Position numbers and translations under genes: made by a program. DNA of 5,091 bases from Thermoproteota archaeon. GTDB taxonomy: Archaea; Thermoproteota; Thermoprotei_A; Sulfolobales; Acidilobaceae. The notes under the pieces are model-generated. The model did not search any database. It was not told where the DNA came from and was given only the letters and a program-made list of their open reading frames with translations. The stretch spans positions 1-5,091 of the forward strand of contig JAADGB010000048.1 in NCBI GenBank assembly GCA_013152575.1. The letters run 5' to 3'. Shown one piece after another: positions 1-5,091 of the stretch. Every line of letters begins with the position of its first letter. Position 1 is the stretch's first letter.

Positions 1-26
1 GAGGTTCTTAACGATAACCGAGATAG

Positions 27-33
27 ATATAAA
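27..33 (+). promoter_or_regulatory. Putative archaeal TATA box for the 88-591 gene
   Basis: The sequence ATATAAA lies about 55-60 nt before the ATG at 88. Transcription in archaea normally starts about 25 nt downstream of the box, which here predicts a start near 52-58 and a leader of roughly 30 nt that includes the ribosome binding site at 74-80. A second AT-rich stretch (TTATAAT, about 51-57) is a weaker alternative, because it would start transcription on top of the ribosome binding site. This is assigned by pattern only. Confidence 0.5.
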
Positions 34-73
34 CCCTTGATCAAACGGTATTATAATAGTGGTGCTCAACCAA

Positions 74-80
74 GAGGTGA
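74..80 (+). promoter_or_regulatory. Strong Shine-Dalgarno site for the 88-591 gene
   Basis: GAGGTGA is a near-perfect complement of the archaeal 16S rRNA 3' end. It stands 7 nt before the ATG at 88. It fixes that ATG as the start and indicates a leadered transcript. Confidence 0.75.
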
Positions 81-87
81 ATAAGCT

Positions 88-591
88 ATGTTCGAGGATA
101 GAAGCTGGAAACTAGTATTACGCAGGACTGCCAGAGGCCCGGTAATACAGTTCAGAAGCAGCACACCCCAAACTAGAGAGTCAACCATGATACGTATGGG
201 TGGACAGCTAGCAGAGGAAGTCTTCAAAACAATGGTAGAAGTCCTCAAGAAATATGACTACGTTATCGCAGAGGGCGGTGACGAGTCGAGATACAAGTGG
301 TATAGGCTAAAGCCTGAGATTGGACCAGTAGTCGGTGGCTTCATCGTCCTAATTAGGAGAAGCAGGCAACCGCAAGACTGGATACCATACTTCGAGGGAC
401 TCATAAAACAGGATCCCTACAAGGGAGCCCATAAACTACTAAGAGAGGCACTGGCAACAGCGTTCGCCCTAAGCCAGGACTACCCGCCACCAGAGAGAGT
501 GAGGATGCAGCTGCATCCAAAGGTTCTCGACAGTGTGAGCGCTGGTTTCAAGGTCATCATCAGGAAACTCTGGGGCATCAAGAAAAAGTAG
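88..591 (+). CDS. Conserved-type hypothetical protein, 167 aa, function unknown
   Basis: I do not recognise a family. The 167-residue protein has no signal peptide or membrane segment and should be cytoplasmic. Residues 1-25 look like beta strands (VLRR, PVIQF). Residues 38-58 form a probable amphipathic helix, followed by YDYVIAEGG and a strand-rich part (VVGGFIVLIRR, 81-91). Residues 113-130 are a second helix, and the C-terminus is basic (IIRKLWGIKKK). There is no cysteine, no metal-binding cluster and no nucleotide-binding loop. An alpha/beta fold is my inference. The start is supported by GAGGTGA 7 nt upstream and a TATA-like box further upstream, and codon use (AGG/AGA, ATA) matches the neighbours, so it is a real native gene. 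It is transcribed alone within this window, converging on the DUF429 gene with 2 nt between the stops. The basic tail could allow nucleic-acid contact, but nothing in the sequence proves this. Confidence 0.75.
   Translation: MFEDRSWKLVLRRTARGPVIQFRSSTPQTRESTMIRMGGQLAEEVFKTMVEVLKKYDYVIAEGGDESRYKWYRLKPEIGPVVGGFIVLIRRSRQPQDWIPYFEGLIKQDPYKGAHKLLREALATAFALSQDYPPPERVRMQLHPKVLDSVSAGFKVIIRKLWGIKKK
576..587 (-). terminator. T-rich tract, putative terminator of the minus-strand DUF429 transcript
   Basis: Read on the minus strand, TTTTTCTT begins 7 nt after the stop codon of the DUF429 gene. Archaeal RNA polymerase terminates on short U-tracts without needing a hairpin, so this is a plausible end for the minus-strand transcript. 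It lies inside the last codons (Lys-Lys-Lys) of the convergent 88-591 gene. Confidence 0.35.
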
Positions 592-593
592 AC

Positions 594-1262
594 TCACAAA
601 CATCTTTCTATTATTTCTAGAATCGCGTCTCTACAATCCTCGTTAGGCAATACTATGAGTCCATCGCCACCGATGATATAGTACGAATCTCCTCGGAGAG
701 CACAATATACCGCCGCAGAAGCAATAATCGAGTCAATCACATGATCTCTACTGGTCAGCTGTAGGTTCATGTGCCTAATTATGCTACCAGGGTGCGTTTC
801 GAACACGATGAAGCCAGCTTCCATAAAGTGATAGAATAGTGAATGTCCCAACTCAGTGAGTTGCTTCATCCCCCGTAAACTTCCTGGCAGCAGTCTTGCG
901 CCTCTGTAAAATTGCAAGATTATCTTCTCCACGCTCCTGAATCCCGTGTACGGAGTATAGAGAGGTGCGTCAATACCTATAATTGAATTTCTAATGTTTT
1001 TTAATATATTCGATAGTGGCCCGACCCTAGTGCTACAACGATGTATCCTACTGTTTCTTATTCCAAGCAGGGTAAAACCGGTTAATCCTTTTGGGGCCGG
1101 GTCTAAGCCGGCTATGAATAGATCTTTCCTCGTCCTTATATGGGATATAATATGAGCGGTTAGCTCTGCGTACCTAGAATACCAGCTGCAACTATAGGCA
1201 GGATTATTGTTGCATCCCCATATACTACCGCCTTCGACGCCTCTGGCTTGATCTTTCCCCAT
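594..1262 (-). CDS. DUF429 family protein, RNase H-like fold, predicted nuclease
   Basis: The core (from about residue 48 of 222) matches the DUF429 pattern. It has a first strand FIAGLDPA (49-56, Asp54), a second acidic motif GIDAPL (96-101, Asp98), R109 and E112 in FRSVEKIIL, a GARLLPG loop (121-127), VFETHPGS (153-160, Glu155/His157), an acidic helix DHVIDSIIASAA (173-184, Asp173/Asp177) and a closing DGLIVLP (200-206). The spaced acidic residues on an RNase H-like fold suggest a metal-dependent nuclease or phosphotransfer role; the family's substrate is not established. It lies directly downstream of deoxyhypusine synthase and is probably co-transcribed. The start is odd. The ATG at 1262 gives a 103-nt overlap with the synthase gene, and residues 1-34 are an out-of-frame reading of conserved synthase sequence. 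I see no ATG, GTG or TTG between the synthase stop and the GLDPA motif. GAGG (1277-1274), 11 nt before the ATG, gives some support to the annotated start. Confidence 0.8.
   Translation of the reverse strand: MGKDQARGVEGGSIWGCNNNPAYSCSWYSRYAELTAHIISHIRTRKDLFIAGLDPAPKGLTGFTLLGIRNSRIHRCSTRVGPLSNILKNIRNSIIGIDAPLYTPYTGFRSVEKIILQFYRGARLLPGSLRGMKQLTELGHSLFYHFMEAGFIVFETHPGSIIRHMNLQLTSRDHVIDSIIASAAVYCALRGDSYYIIGGDGLIVLPNEDCRDAILEIIERCL
603..617 (+). terminator. Pyrimidine-rich tract, weak putative terminator of the 88-591 transcript
   Basis: A T-rich run (TCTTTCTATTATTTC, interrupted by two A) begins 12 nt after the stop codon of the 88-591 gene, inside the 3' end of the convergent DUF429 gene. Such tracts act as archaeal intrinsic terminators, but this one is broken by C and A residues, so the call is weak. 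Confidence 0.25.
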
Positions 1263-2095
1263 GAAATCGCTTCCCTCGGCCGTGCCCCGCTGAGACTGCC
1301 ATCATATTCAACAGCTGTGGTTATGTAGACGGTATAATCTAAACCGTTACGGAACTGGCTCCACCATATGGCGTGATGTTTGCTTATCCCACCACCTATT
1401 ATGAGGGCCATAGCCTTTCCCTTTGTTGAGAAGAAAATATCGGCTAGCTTCTTCATATCAATATTGTAGTCTAGCTGAATCCCCCTACCCGCTTGAGTTT
1501 CCATGAAGATTGCTGTACCAAAAGCCCCATCTGGCCATCCTGGTACGAAGACTTTAGCACCGCTTTCGTGAGCTGCTCTCAATATACTGTTGTTGTCTTC
1601 AATGAGCGATCCCGCAAGATCAAGGAGCTCATAGACTCCCCAGCGGTCCTTTGTTTTCCTTGCTTCACTGACTAGCTTCCTAACGAAGCCTTCCACTTTA
1701 GGACCATAGTCTTCGACTGGTATGAATATGTTGCCTAGCCTGTGGTATCCCTCTTCAGCCAGTACTCTATCGTCCGCTTCAAAGTATCCCTTCAAATACT
1801 TGCCTCCCATTGCTCTTGCTATGTCGTGATCTAATGTACCTGCGGTGGTAAATATAATATTAAATAACCTATTTCTTATTAATTGTGCAAATATACCCCT
1901 CAAACCAGTAGAAACTAGATTAGCAGTAAACGTCAGAATTCGAATATCTGATTCCTCTATGGCCCTTTTTAGCAAGTTGATAGCCTCGACTAAGTGGCCT
2001 GCCATGAATCCATGGATCTCGGAATACCAGTGTATCAGATCGGATATCCTTGCATTTGCATCAACGTTGACGTCCCTGACAGGCTCCATAAACAT
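1160..2095 (-). CDS. dys: Deoxyhypusine synthase
   Basis: This enzyme transfers the aminobutyl group of spermidine to a lysine of translation factor aIF5A in an NAD-dependent reaction, the first step of hypusine formation. It acts in the cytoplasm as a tetramer in known members. The 311-residue length is normal for archaea. Family motifs run in order: TANLVSTGLRG (57-67), TTAGTLDHDIAR (83-94), EEGYHRLGNIFIPVEDY (114-130), FVPGWPDGAFG (183-193), IIGGGISKHH (232-241) with the catalytic Lys239 that carries the enzyme intermediate, RNGLDYTVYITTAVEYDGSLSGARP (249-273) and EAISWGKI (275-282). No key motif is missing. Translation may start at the ATG at 2095 or at the ATG two codons later (2089). 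GGGAG abuts the first ATG but sits 6 nt before the second, so the second fits a leadered start. It is the first gene of a minus-strand pair with the DUF429 gene and diverges from the pilin operon. Confidence 0.95.
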   Translation of the reverse strand: MFMEPVRDVNVDANARISDLIHWYSEIHGFMAGHLVEAINLLKRAIEESDIRILTFTANLVSTGLRGIFAQLIRNRLFNIIFTTAGTLDHDIARAMGGKYLKGYFEADDRVLAEEGYHRLGNIFIPVEDYGPKVEGFVRKLVSEARKTKDRWGVYELLDLAGSLIEDNNSILRAAHESGAKVFVPGWPDGAFGTAIFMETQAGRGIQLDYNIDMKKLADIFFSTKGKAMALIIGGGISKHHAIWWSQFRNGLDYTVYITTAVEYDGSLSGARPREAISWGKIKPEASKAVVYGDATIILPIVAAGILGTQS

Positions 2096-2100
2096 CTCCC
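2096..2100 (-). promoter_or_regulatory. Shine-Dalgarno-like GGGAG that decides between two deoxyhypusine synthase starts
   Basis: On the minus strand GGGAG is immediately followed by ATGTTTATG. It touches the first ATG, which is too close to serve it, and is 6 nt before the second ATG (2089-2087), which is suitable. The TATA box predicts transcription starting around 2098-2100, which would leave almost no leader. In that case the mRNA may be leaderless from the first ATG instead. Confidence 0.4.
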
Positions 2101-2120
2101 AGCCTATCTAATAGACTTGC

Positions 2121-2129
2121 CTTATAAAG
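2121..2129. promoter_or_regulatory. Nearly symmetric TATA box shared by divergent genes
   Basis: CTTATAAAG reads CTTTATAAG on the other strand, so both strands present an archaeal TATA element. For the minus-strand deoxyhypusine synthase, the box centre is 30 nt before the ATG at 2095, predicting a nearly leaderless transcript. For the plus-strand pilin, the predicted start is near 2150, giving a leader of roughly 45 nt that ends with the GGTG ribosome binding site. The flank upstream of the box is A/T-rich in the minus direction (AACAATT), which may favour the synthase. Other AT-rich words at 2164-2178 are weaker alternatives for the pilin. Confidence 0.5.
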
Positions 2130-2185
2130 AATTGTTCATTCAAACACCAATCATCAACAATCCGATTATTCATTATAACGAACAG

Positions 2186-2189
2186 GGTG
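2186..2189 (+). promoter_or_regulatory. Ribosome binding site of the pilin gene
   Basis: GGTG, within GGGTGGAT, pairs with the 3' end of archaeal 16S rRNA and is 7 nt before the GTG at 2197. It supports the GTG start. An in-frame stop (TAA, 2176-2178) rules out any earlier start. Confidence 0.6.
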
Positions 2190-2196
2190 GATAGGA

Positions 2197-2619
2197 GTGA
2201 AGAGAAGAGGACTGTCTCCGCTCGTCGCTACAGTATTGCTGATTAGTGCAACCGTGCTAGGTGGAGTACTAGTATACCAGTACTTCCAGAATAGCTTCAC
2301 TCACGCTAAGGGGCTATCGCAAGACCTAATGATAGCACCTAATGCAATAGTACTCAACTCTAACACGACTCTCGTGAAAGTTTCAATATCTAATCAATAC
2401 GATGATGTCGTAACTGTACTGAATGTGACACTACTTGATAGTGCTGGCAACACCGTAACTGGAACGTTGTTGAAGGGTTCGACGCTGCCAGCCCAGGTAT
2501 CACCGGGCGAAAAGATAACTATAATGATAAAGACCTCAACAAAGCCAGCAGCGGTATTCGTGACCTATGAAGTCGGCGGCCAAGTATACCAATCAGAGCC
2601 AGTACAGATACCAGGCTAA
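2197..2619 (+). CDS. Archaeal type IV pilin-like protein with class III signal peptide
   Basis: This 140-residue precursor begins with MKRRG followed by LSPLVATVLLISATVLGGVLVYQY, the standard archaeal pilin N-terminus. It has a short basic leader, a predicted prepilin peptidase (PibD-type) cut between Gly5 and Leu6, and one hydrophobic helix (6-28) that would form the filament core. Residues 45-140 are a small beta-rich, Thr/Val-rich head, probably a beta sandwich, exposed outside the cell. Two N-glycosylation sequons are present (Asn56-Thr-Thr and Asn76-Val-Thr), fitting a heat-stable glycosylated filament. There is no cysteine. The GTG start is supported by GGTG 7 nt upstream. The assembly ATPase follows after 17 nt and the membrane platform gene follows that, so this is probably the main subunit of the filament they build. 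A substrate-binding or adhesive pilin is possible. Whether it is a major or minor pilin cannot be told from sequence. Confidence 0.85.
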   Translation: MKRRGLSPLVATVLLISATVLGGVLVYQYFQNSFTHAKGLSQDLMIAPNAIVLNSNTTLVKVSISNQYDDVVTVLNVTLLDSAGNTVTGTLLKGSTLPAQVSPGEKITIMIKTSTKPAAVFVTYEVGGQVYQSEPVQIPG

Positions 2620-2630
2620 AACCGGGGTTT
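2619..2630. repeat. Short inverted repeat in the pilin-ATPase gap
   Basis: AAACC-GG-GGTTT is a 5-bp inverted repeat with a 2-nt centre, starting in the pilin stop codon and filling most of the 17-nt gap. It is too short and its loop too tight to be a convincing hairpin. Its GGGG (2624-2627) is the only candidate ribosome binding site for the TTG at 2637, 9 nt away, and would need a G-U pair. Confidence 0.3.
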
Positions 2631-2636
2631 CTAAAA

Positions 2637-4067
2637 TTGAATCTCATCCAAAAATTTTTTCCATCTAGAAAGTTAAAACAAAAACTTGACTCAAGGAGTA
2701 AACTCGAAGAAAAACATGTTGAAGAAACAACTTTAATTCATCCAAGCCGGATAAGAGGTCACTATAAGGTAGGTCCCGTTGAGTACTACCTGTACGTCGA
2801 TGAATACGGCTTCTTCCGGCTCCACATAGTCGAGCCAAGAGAACCCCCTGGAGACGTTATCTACGACATAATATCTGGTGTAAGATCTCCTGCAAATGAA
2901 GCAGAGAGATACCATGCCCAAAAGAAGACTAGTGGTTACGGGAAACTCTACCCATTAATCATAGATGATAATATTGAAGAAATCGCGGTTGACGGGCCAG
3001 GAATGAGAGTAGCCGTGCTGCACCGTCTCTTACCCGGTTATTGGATAGACGTTGATATAACGCTGGGCGAGGCAGAGCTCGATTCAATCGCTATCCAACT
3101 AGCTAGAAAAGCTGGGAGACTACTCAGCCTCGCAACGCCCTACGCTGAAGGCATAACCAGCGATGGCCACAGGATAGCAGTTACTCTCGGCAACGAGATC
3201 ACAAGGCATGGAACGAGCATCGTTCTCAGAAAGTACCCGGAAAAGCCAGTATCTATAACAGACCTCCTCGCGACAAGGGTACTAACACCATTAGCAGCAG
3301 CTTATCTCTGGCTACTAGTTGAGTCCCACAGCTTCATAATGATCATAGGAAGCATGGGGGCAGGCAAGACAACATTACTGCAAGCACTTGCGGGCCTGAT
3401 ACCACCACACCATAGGATTGTAACCATAGAGGACACGCCGGAAATTAGACTATACCATAAACATTGGGATTCACTAATTACAAGACCTCGAATCCCAGGT
3501 GAAGAAATAGAAGAAGTAGACCTAGAGACGCTCTTAAAATTCGCTCTACGAAGAAGAGCAGATCACGTCATCGTGGGAGAAGTAAGAGGGAGAGAAGCAC
3601 GACTACTGGCGCAGGCAGCTGCAAGCGGTCACGGGAGTCTAACTACGTTTCACGCGGATTCGCCAGAAGCAGCAATCCTTAGGTTAAGACTTGATCCAAT
3701 TAGCCTACCACCATTGTTCTTGAGGATCATTACAGCCTTCGTGCATATACAGAAGATTCCCGTGGTTGGTGGAGGATTCCTCAGGAGAGTCACATCAATA
3801 ACCGAAATACAGGATGACGAGTTAGTGCCTATTTTCGAGTGGAAGCCTGAATCCGACTCGCTCATTCCAAAGAAGGAGGGAGAGGTAGTAGAGAGGAGTA
3901 CGGCGCTCAGAGAAGCTTGGATTAGGCTTGGAATGCCTAGCGGGTCCCTAGAGGCAGAACTAGAGGAAAGGAAGAGGTTCCTTGAAGAGAGGATAAACCT
4001 GCCTGGCGAGGTGTTTCTGTCGAGTCTCGCTAAATACTATGCAAGGAAGTACGGGGTGAATGGATGA
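2637..4067 (+). CDS. Type IV pilus assembly ATPase (GspE/PilB/VirB11 type)
   Basis: This cytoplasmic ATPase drives polymerisation of pilins at the membrane platform, working as a hexamer in known members. The 476 residues comprise a lysine/glutamate-rich tail (1-35), an N-terminal domain (about 36-140), the secretion-ATPase core (about 140-390) and a charged helical C-terminus. Core motifs are complete: Walker A GSMGAGKTT (238-246, Lys244), Asp box IVTIEDTPEIRL (261-272, Glu265), Walker B region HVIVGEVRGRE (310-320, Glu315) and His box SGHGSLTTFHADS (330-342). No tetracysteine zinc site of bacterial PilB type is seen. TTG at 2637 is the only canonical start I find near the N-terminus; its ribosome binding site is weak. 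The gene lies 17 nt after the pilin and overlaps the TadC-type gene by 4 nt. ArlI of the archaellum is a close relative, but no archaellum neighbours are present, so pilus function is preferred. Confidence 0.92.
   Translation: MNLIQKFFPSRKLKQKLDSRSKLEEKHVEETTLIHPSRIRGHYKVGPVEYYLYVDEYGFFRLHIVEPREPPGDVIYDIISGVRSPANEAERYHAQKKTSGYGKLYPLIIDDNIEEIAVDGPGMRVAVLHRLLPGYWIDVDITLGEAELDSIAIQLARKAGRLLSLATPYAEGITSDGHRIAVTLGNEITRHGTSIVLRKYPEKPVSITDLLATRVLTPLAAAYLWLLVESHSFIMIIGSMGAGKTTLLQALAGLIPPHHRIVTIEDTPEIRLYHKHWDSLITRPRIPGEEIEEVDLETLLKFALRRRADHVIVGEVRGREARLLAQAAASGHGSLTTFHADSPEAAILRLRLDPISLPPLFLRIITAFVHIQKIPVVGGGFLRRVTSITEIQDDELVPIFEWKPESDSLIPKKEGEVVERSTALREAWIRLGMPSGSLEAELEERKRFLEERINLPGEVFLSSLAKYYARKYGVNG
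2651..2660 (+). promoter_or_regulatory. AAAATTTTTT tract in the ATPase 5' end, possible attenuator
   Basis: Six consecutive T residues (2655-2660), preceded by five A (2650-2654), lie at codons 5-8 of the ATPase gene, about 36 nt after the pilin stop. U-tracts of this length can terminate archaeal transcription. A partial stop here would leave much pilin mRNA and little ATPase mRNA, the ratio a filament needs. This role is inferred from position only. Confidence 0.3.
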
Positions 4068-5091
4068 ATAAGATACTAGACTATCTTATTGAAAGTAAGA
4101 AGATCTTAATTGTTCAAGCTGATAGTCTTGCTAAGGACATAGCTAATCCCATATTACTCGGCCCTAGAGCGTCCCAGATTTTCAGACGCCTCATTAACGA
4201 CATGTTGATAGTCTCTCTAATTATGGCTATACTATCGCCCACAGCATTCTTCTTATCATTTCCATTTAACATCATTTTACCCGTAATTCCGCTCGTACTC
4301 CTAGGTTCATCTTTCGTGGTTACAAGAATATGGCGGTTCATCGTCGGTTACGCTATTTCTAGAGAGCTGCCCTCCCTACTATCCTACTCGTTACCATACT
4401 CTGCTGGCCCAAAATACTTAGCAGACGTGCTTGCCTATTCCCCCTCCGAGTATTTCCCATGGTTCTCATGGGAGGCGGATAGGCTACGCTTCTTATTGGA
4501 ACTTGGCTACGATCCGGTTAGTGCTCTAAAAGAACTAGCATCTACTACTCCATCTCAAAAACTCAGAGATATTCTATTAGACTACATACACTCCCATGAG
4601 CTTGGCTCTCCTAGGAGTCAAGTAACATTGAGACTCCTAGAGAGGGCTGTAGCAGAGACAAGGAGCCAGTGGAAATCGTATATCGACCTTGGCAAGGGGG
4701 CAATAGAGGCGTTAACCGCTATTGTCATGGCGTCGATCATACTCGCCCCGCTGAGCTTACTGTCAGGTGGATCCGGTATAGGCCTGGCTCTACTCGCTAC
4801 ACTTCTAGCACCAGTATTTACCACATTGTTGATTGTAACTAGACCTTCACTTGGAGAGATAAATATAGGGCCAACCTACGCCTTCACAGCTCTACTAATA
4901 GCAATGATCTCGGCAGCAATAACATACATTGTTGGTCCAGTTTACAGCATGATACTCCTACTTGTATTCGGCCTGATCTATGAATACACATATAGAGTTT
5001 ATCAAAGACGGGAGAATCGAGCCCTTACAGCACTGAGAGAGGTAGCAACAGGAGCTAAATATGGAAGATTCCTAGAAAGGGAGCTCTCGGA
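4064..5091 (+). CDS. TadC/GspF-type pilus assembly membrane protein, 3' end beyond window
   Basis: This is the polytopic inner platform protein that couples the ATPase to the growing pilus. The frame opens at ATG 4064, overlapping the ATPase stop as ATGA, and runs uninterrupted for 342 codons to the window edge, so the C-terminus is missing. Visible parts in order are a short cytoplasmic N-terminus (1-45), two hydrophobic helices (about 47-66 and 68-89), and a cytoplasmic helical GspF domain (about 100-210). That domain includes EADRLRFLLELGYDPVSALKELA (137-159), TPSQKLRDILLDY (162-174) and LRLLERAVAE (189-198). Four more membrane helices follow (about 216-234, 239-259, 271-290 and 292-309). 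REVATGAKYGRFLERE (325-340) looks like the opening of the second GspF repeat. This two-repeat plan fits TadC and ArlJ; the lack of archaellum neighbours favours a pilus. The ATGA overlap implies translational coupling to the ATPase. Confidence 0.88.
   Translation, partial: MNKILDYLIESKKILIVQADSLAKDIANPILLGPRASQIFRRLINDMLIVSLIMAILSPTAFFLSFPFNIILPVIPLVLLGSSFVVTRIWRFIVGYAISRELPSLLSYSLPYSAGPKYLADVLAYSPSEYFPWFSWEADRLRFLLELGYDPVSALKELASTTPSQKLRDILLDYIHSHELGSPRSQVTLRLLERAVAETRSQWKSYIDLGKGAIEALTAIVMASIILAPLSLLSGGSGIGLALLATLLAPVFTTLLIVTRPSLGEINIGPTYAFTALLIAMISAAITYIVGPVYSMILLLVFGLIYEYTYRVYQRRENRALTALREVATGAKYGRFLERELS

Noticed and set aside
66..248. Minus-strand open frame opposite the start of the 88-591 gene
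   Set aside because: The plus-strand gene has a strong ribosome binding site and promoter candidate. The antisense frame spans that signal and shows no motif of its own.
550..563. ATGATGA on the minus strand, resembling the C box of a C/D-box guide RNA
   Set aside because: No matching D box (CTGA) was found at a suitable distance, and the bases are explained by codons for Val-Ile-Ile-Arg in the 88-591 gene.
1493..2194. Three plus-strand open frames (1493-1675, 1845-2111, 1994-2194) opposite deoxyhypusine synthase
   Set aside because: They lie antisense to a gene whose conserved motifs are unmistakable, have no family-like sequence, and overlap one another in different frames. They are shadow frames.
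2650..2660. Programmed ribosomal frameshift at the A5-T6 run in the ATPase gene
   Set aside because: The codon frame (caa aaa ttt ttt cca) does not form a proper X-XXY-YYZ slippery heptamer, and I noticed no meaningful product in another frame this close to the start.
2637..4067. Assignment of the ATPase as archaellum motor ArlI
   Set aside because: The core motifs are shared by both families, but the flanking gene is a pilin with a small beta-rich head and no archaellum accessory genes are in view, so the pilus assignment is preferred.
2733..4824. Minus-strand open frames opposite the ATPase and TadC-type genes (2733-2921, 3650-3865, 4114-4341, 4618-4824)
   Set aside because: Each is antisense to well-supported coding sequence and has no recognisable motif.

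Overview
The window reads as hyperthermophilic archaeal chromosome, most likely Thermoproteota (Crenarchaeota) and perhaps Desulfurococcales-like. The evidence is a deoxyhypusine synthase (archaea and eukaryotes, hardly any bacteria), a class III (PibD-type) pilin signal peptide, a crenarchaeal-style pilus ATPase/TadC pair, TATA-box promoters, GGTG/GAGGTGA-type ribosome binding sites, heavy AGA/AGG and ATA codon use, and tight packing with GTG and TTG starts. The genus cannot be fixed from this sequence.

Layout. (1) 1-87 is a promoter and leader for a 167-aa protein of unknown function (88-591, +). (2) That gene converges, with only 2 nt between stop codons, on a minus-strand pair: deoxyhypusine synthase (2095 to 1160) followed by a DUF429 RNase H-fold protein (1262 to 594). 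The two reading frames of the pair overlap by 103 nt. (3) 2096-2196 is a compact divergent promoter region with one nearly symmetric TATA box. (4) On the plus strand, 2197 to the window end is an operon-like run: a type IV pilin-like protein (2197-2619), a PilB/GspE/VirB11-type assembly ATPase (2637-4067) and the start of a TadC/GspF-type polytopic membrane protein (4064 to beyond 5091, overlapping the ATPase by ATGA).

How the genes work together. Deoxyhypusine synthase makes the hypusine-pathway modification of translation factor aIF5A; its partner DUF429 protein has no known substrate. The plus-strand operon encodes three core parts of an archaeal type IV pilus machine: the subunit, the cytoplasmic motor and the membrane platform. 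The prepilin peptidase and any minor pilins would be elsewhere or downstream. No archaellum accessory genes (arlX, arlG, arlF, arlH) are visible, so a pilus or surface-adhesion filament is likelier than an archaellum. No RNA genes, mobile elements or CRISPR arrays were seen, and no gene-free stretch exceeds about 100 nt. The least ordinary points are the start of the DUF429 gene, the shared TATA box, and a T-tract in an AT-rich 5' end of the ATPase gene.
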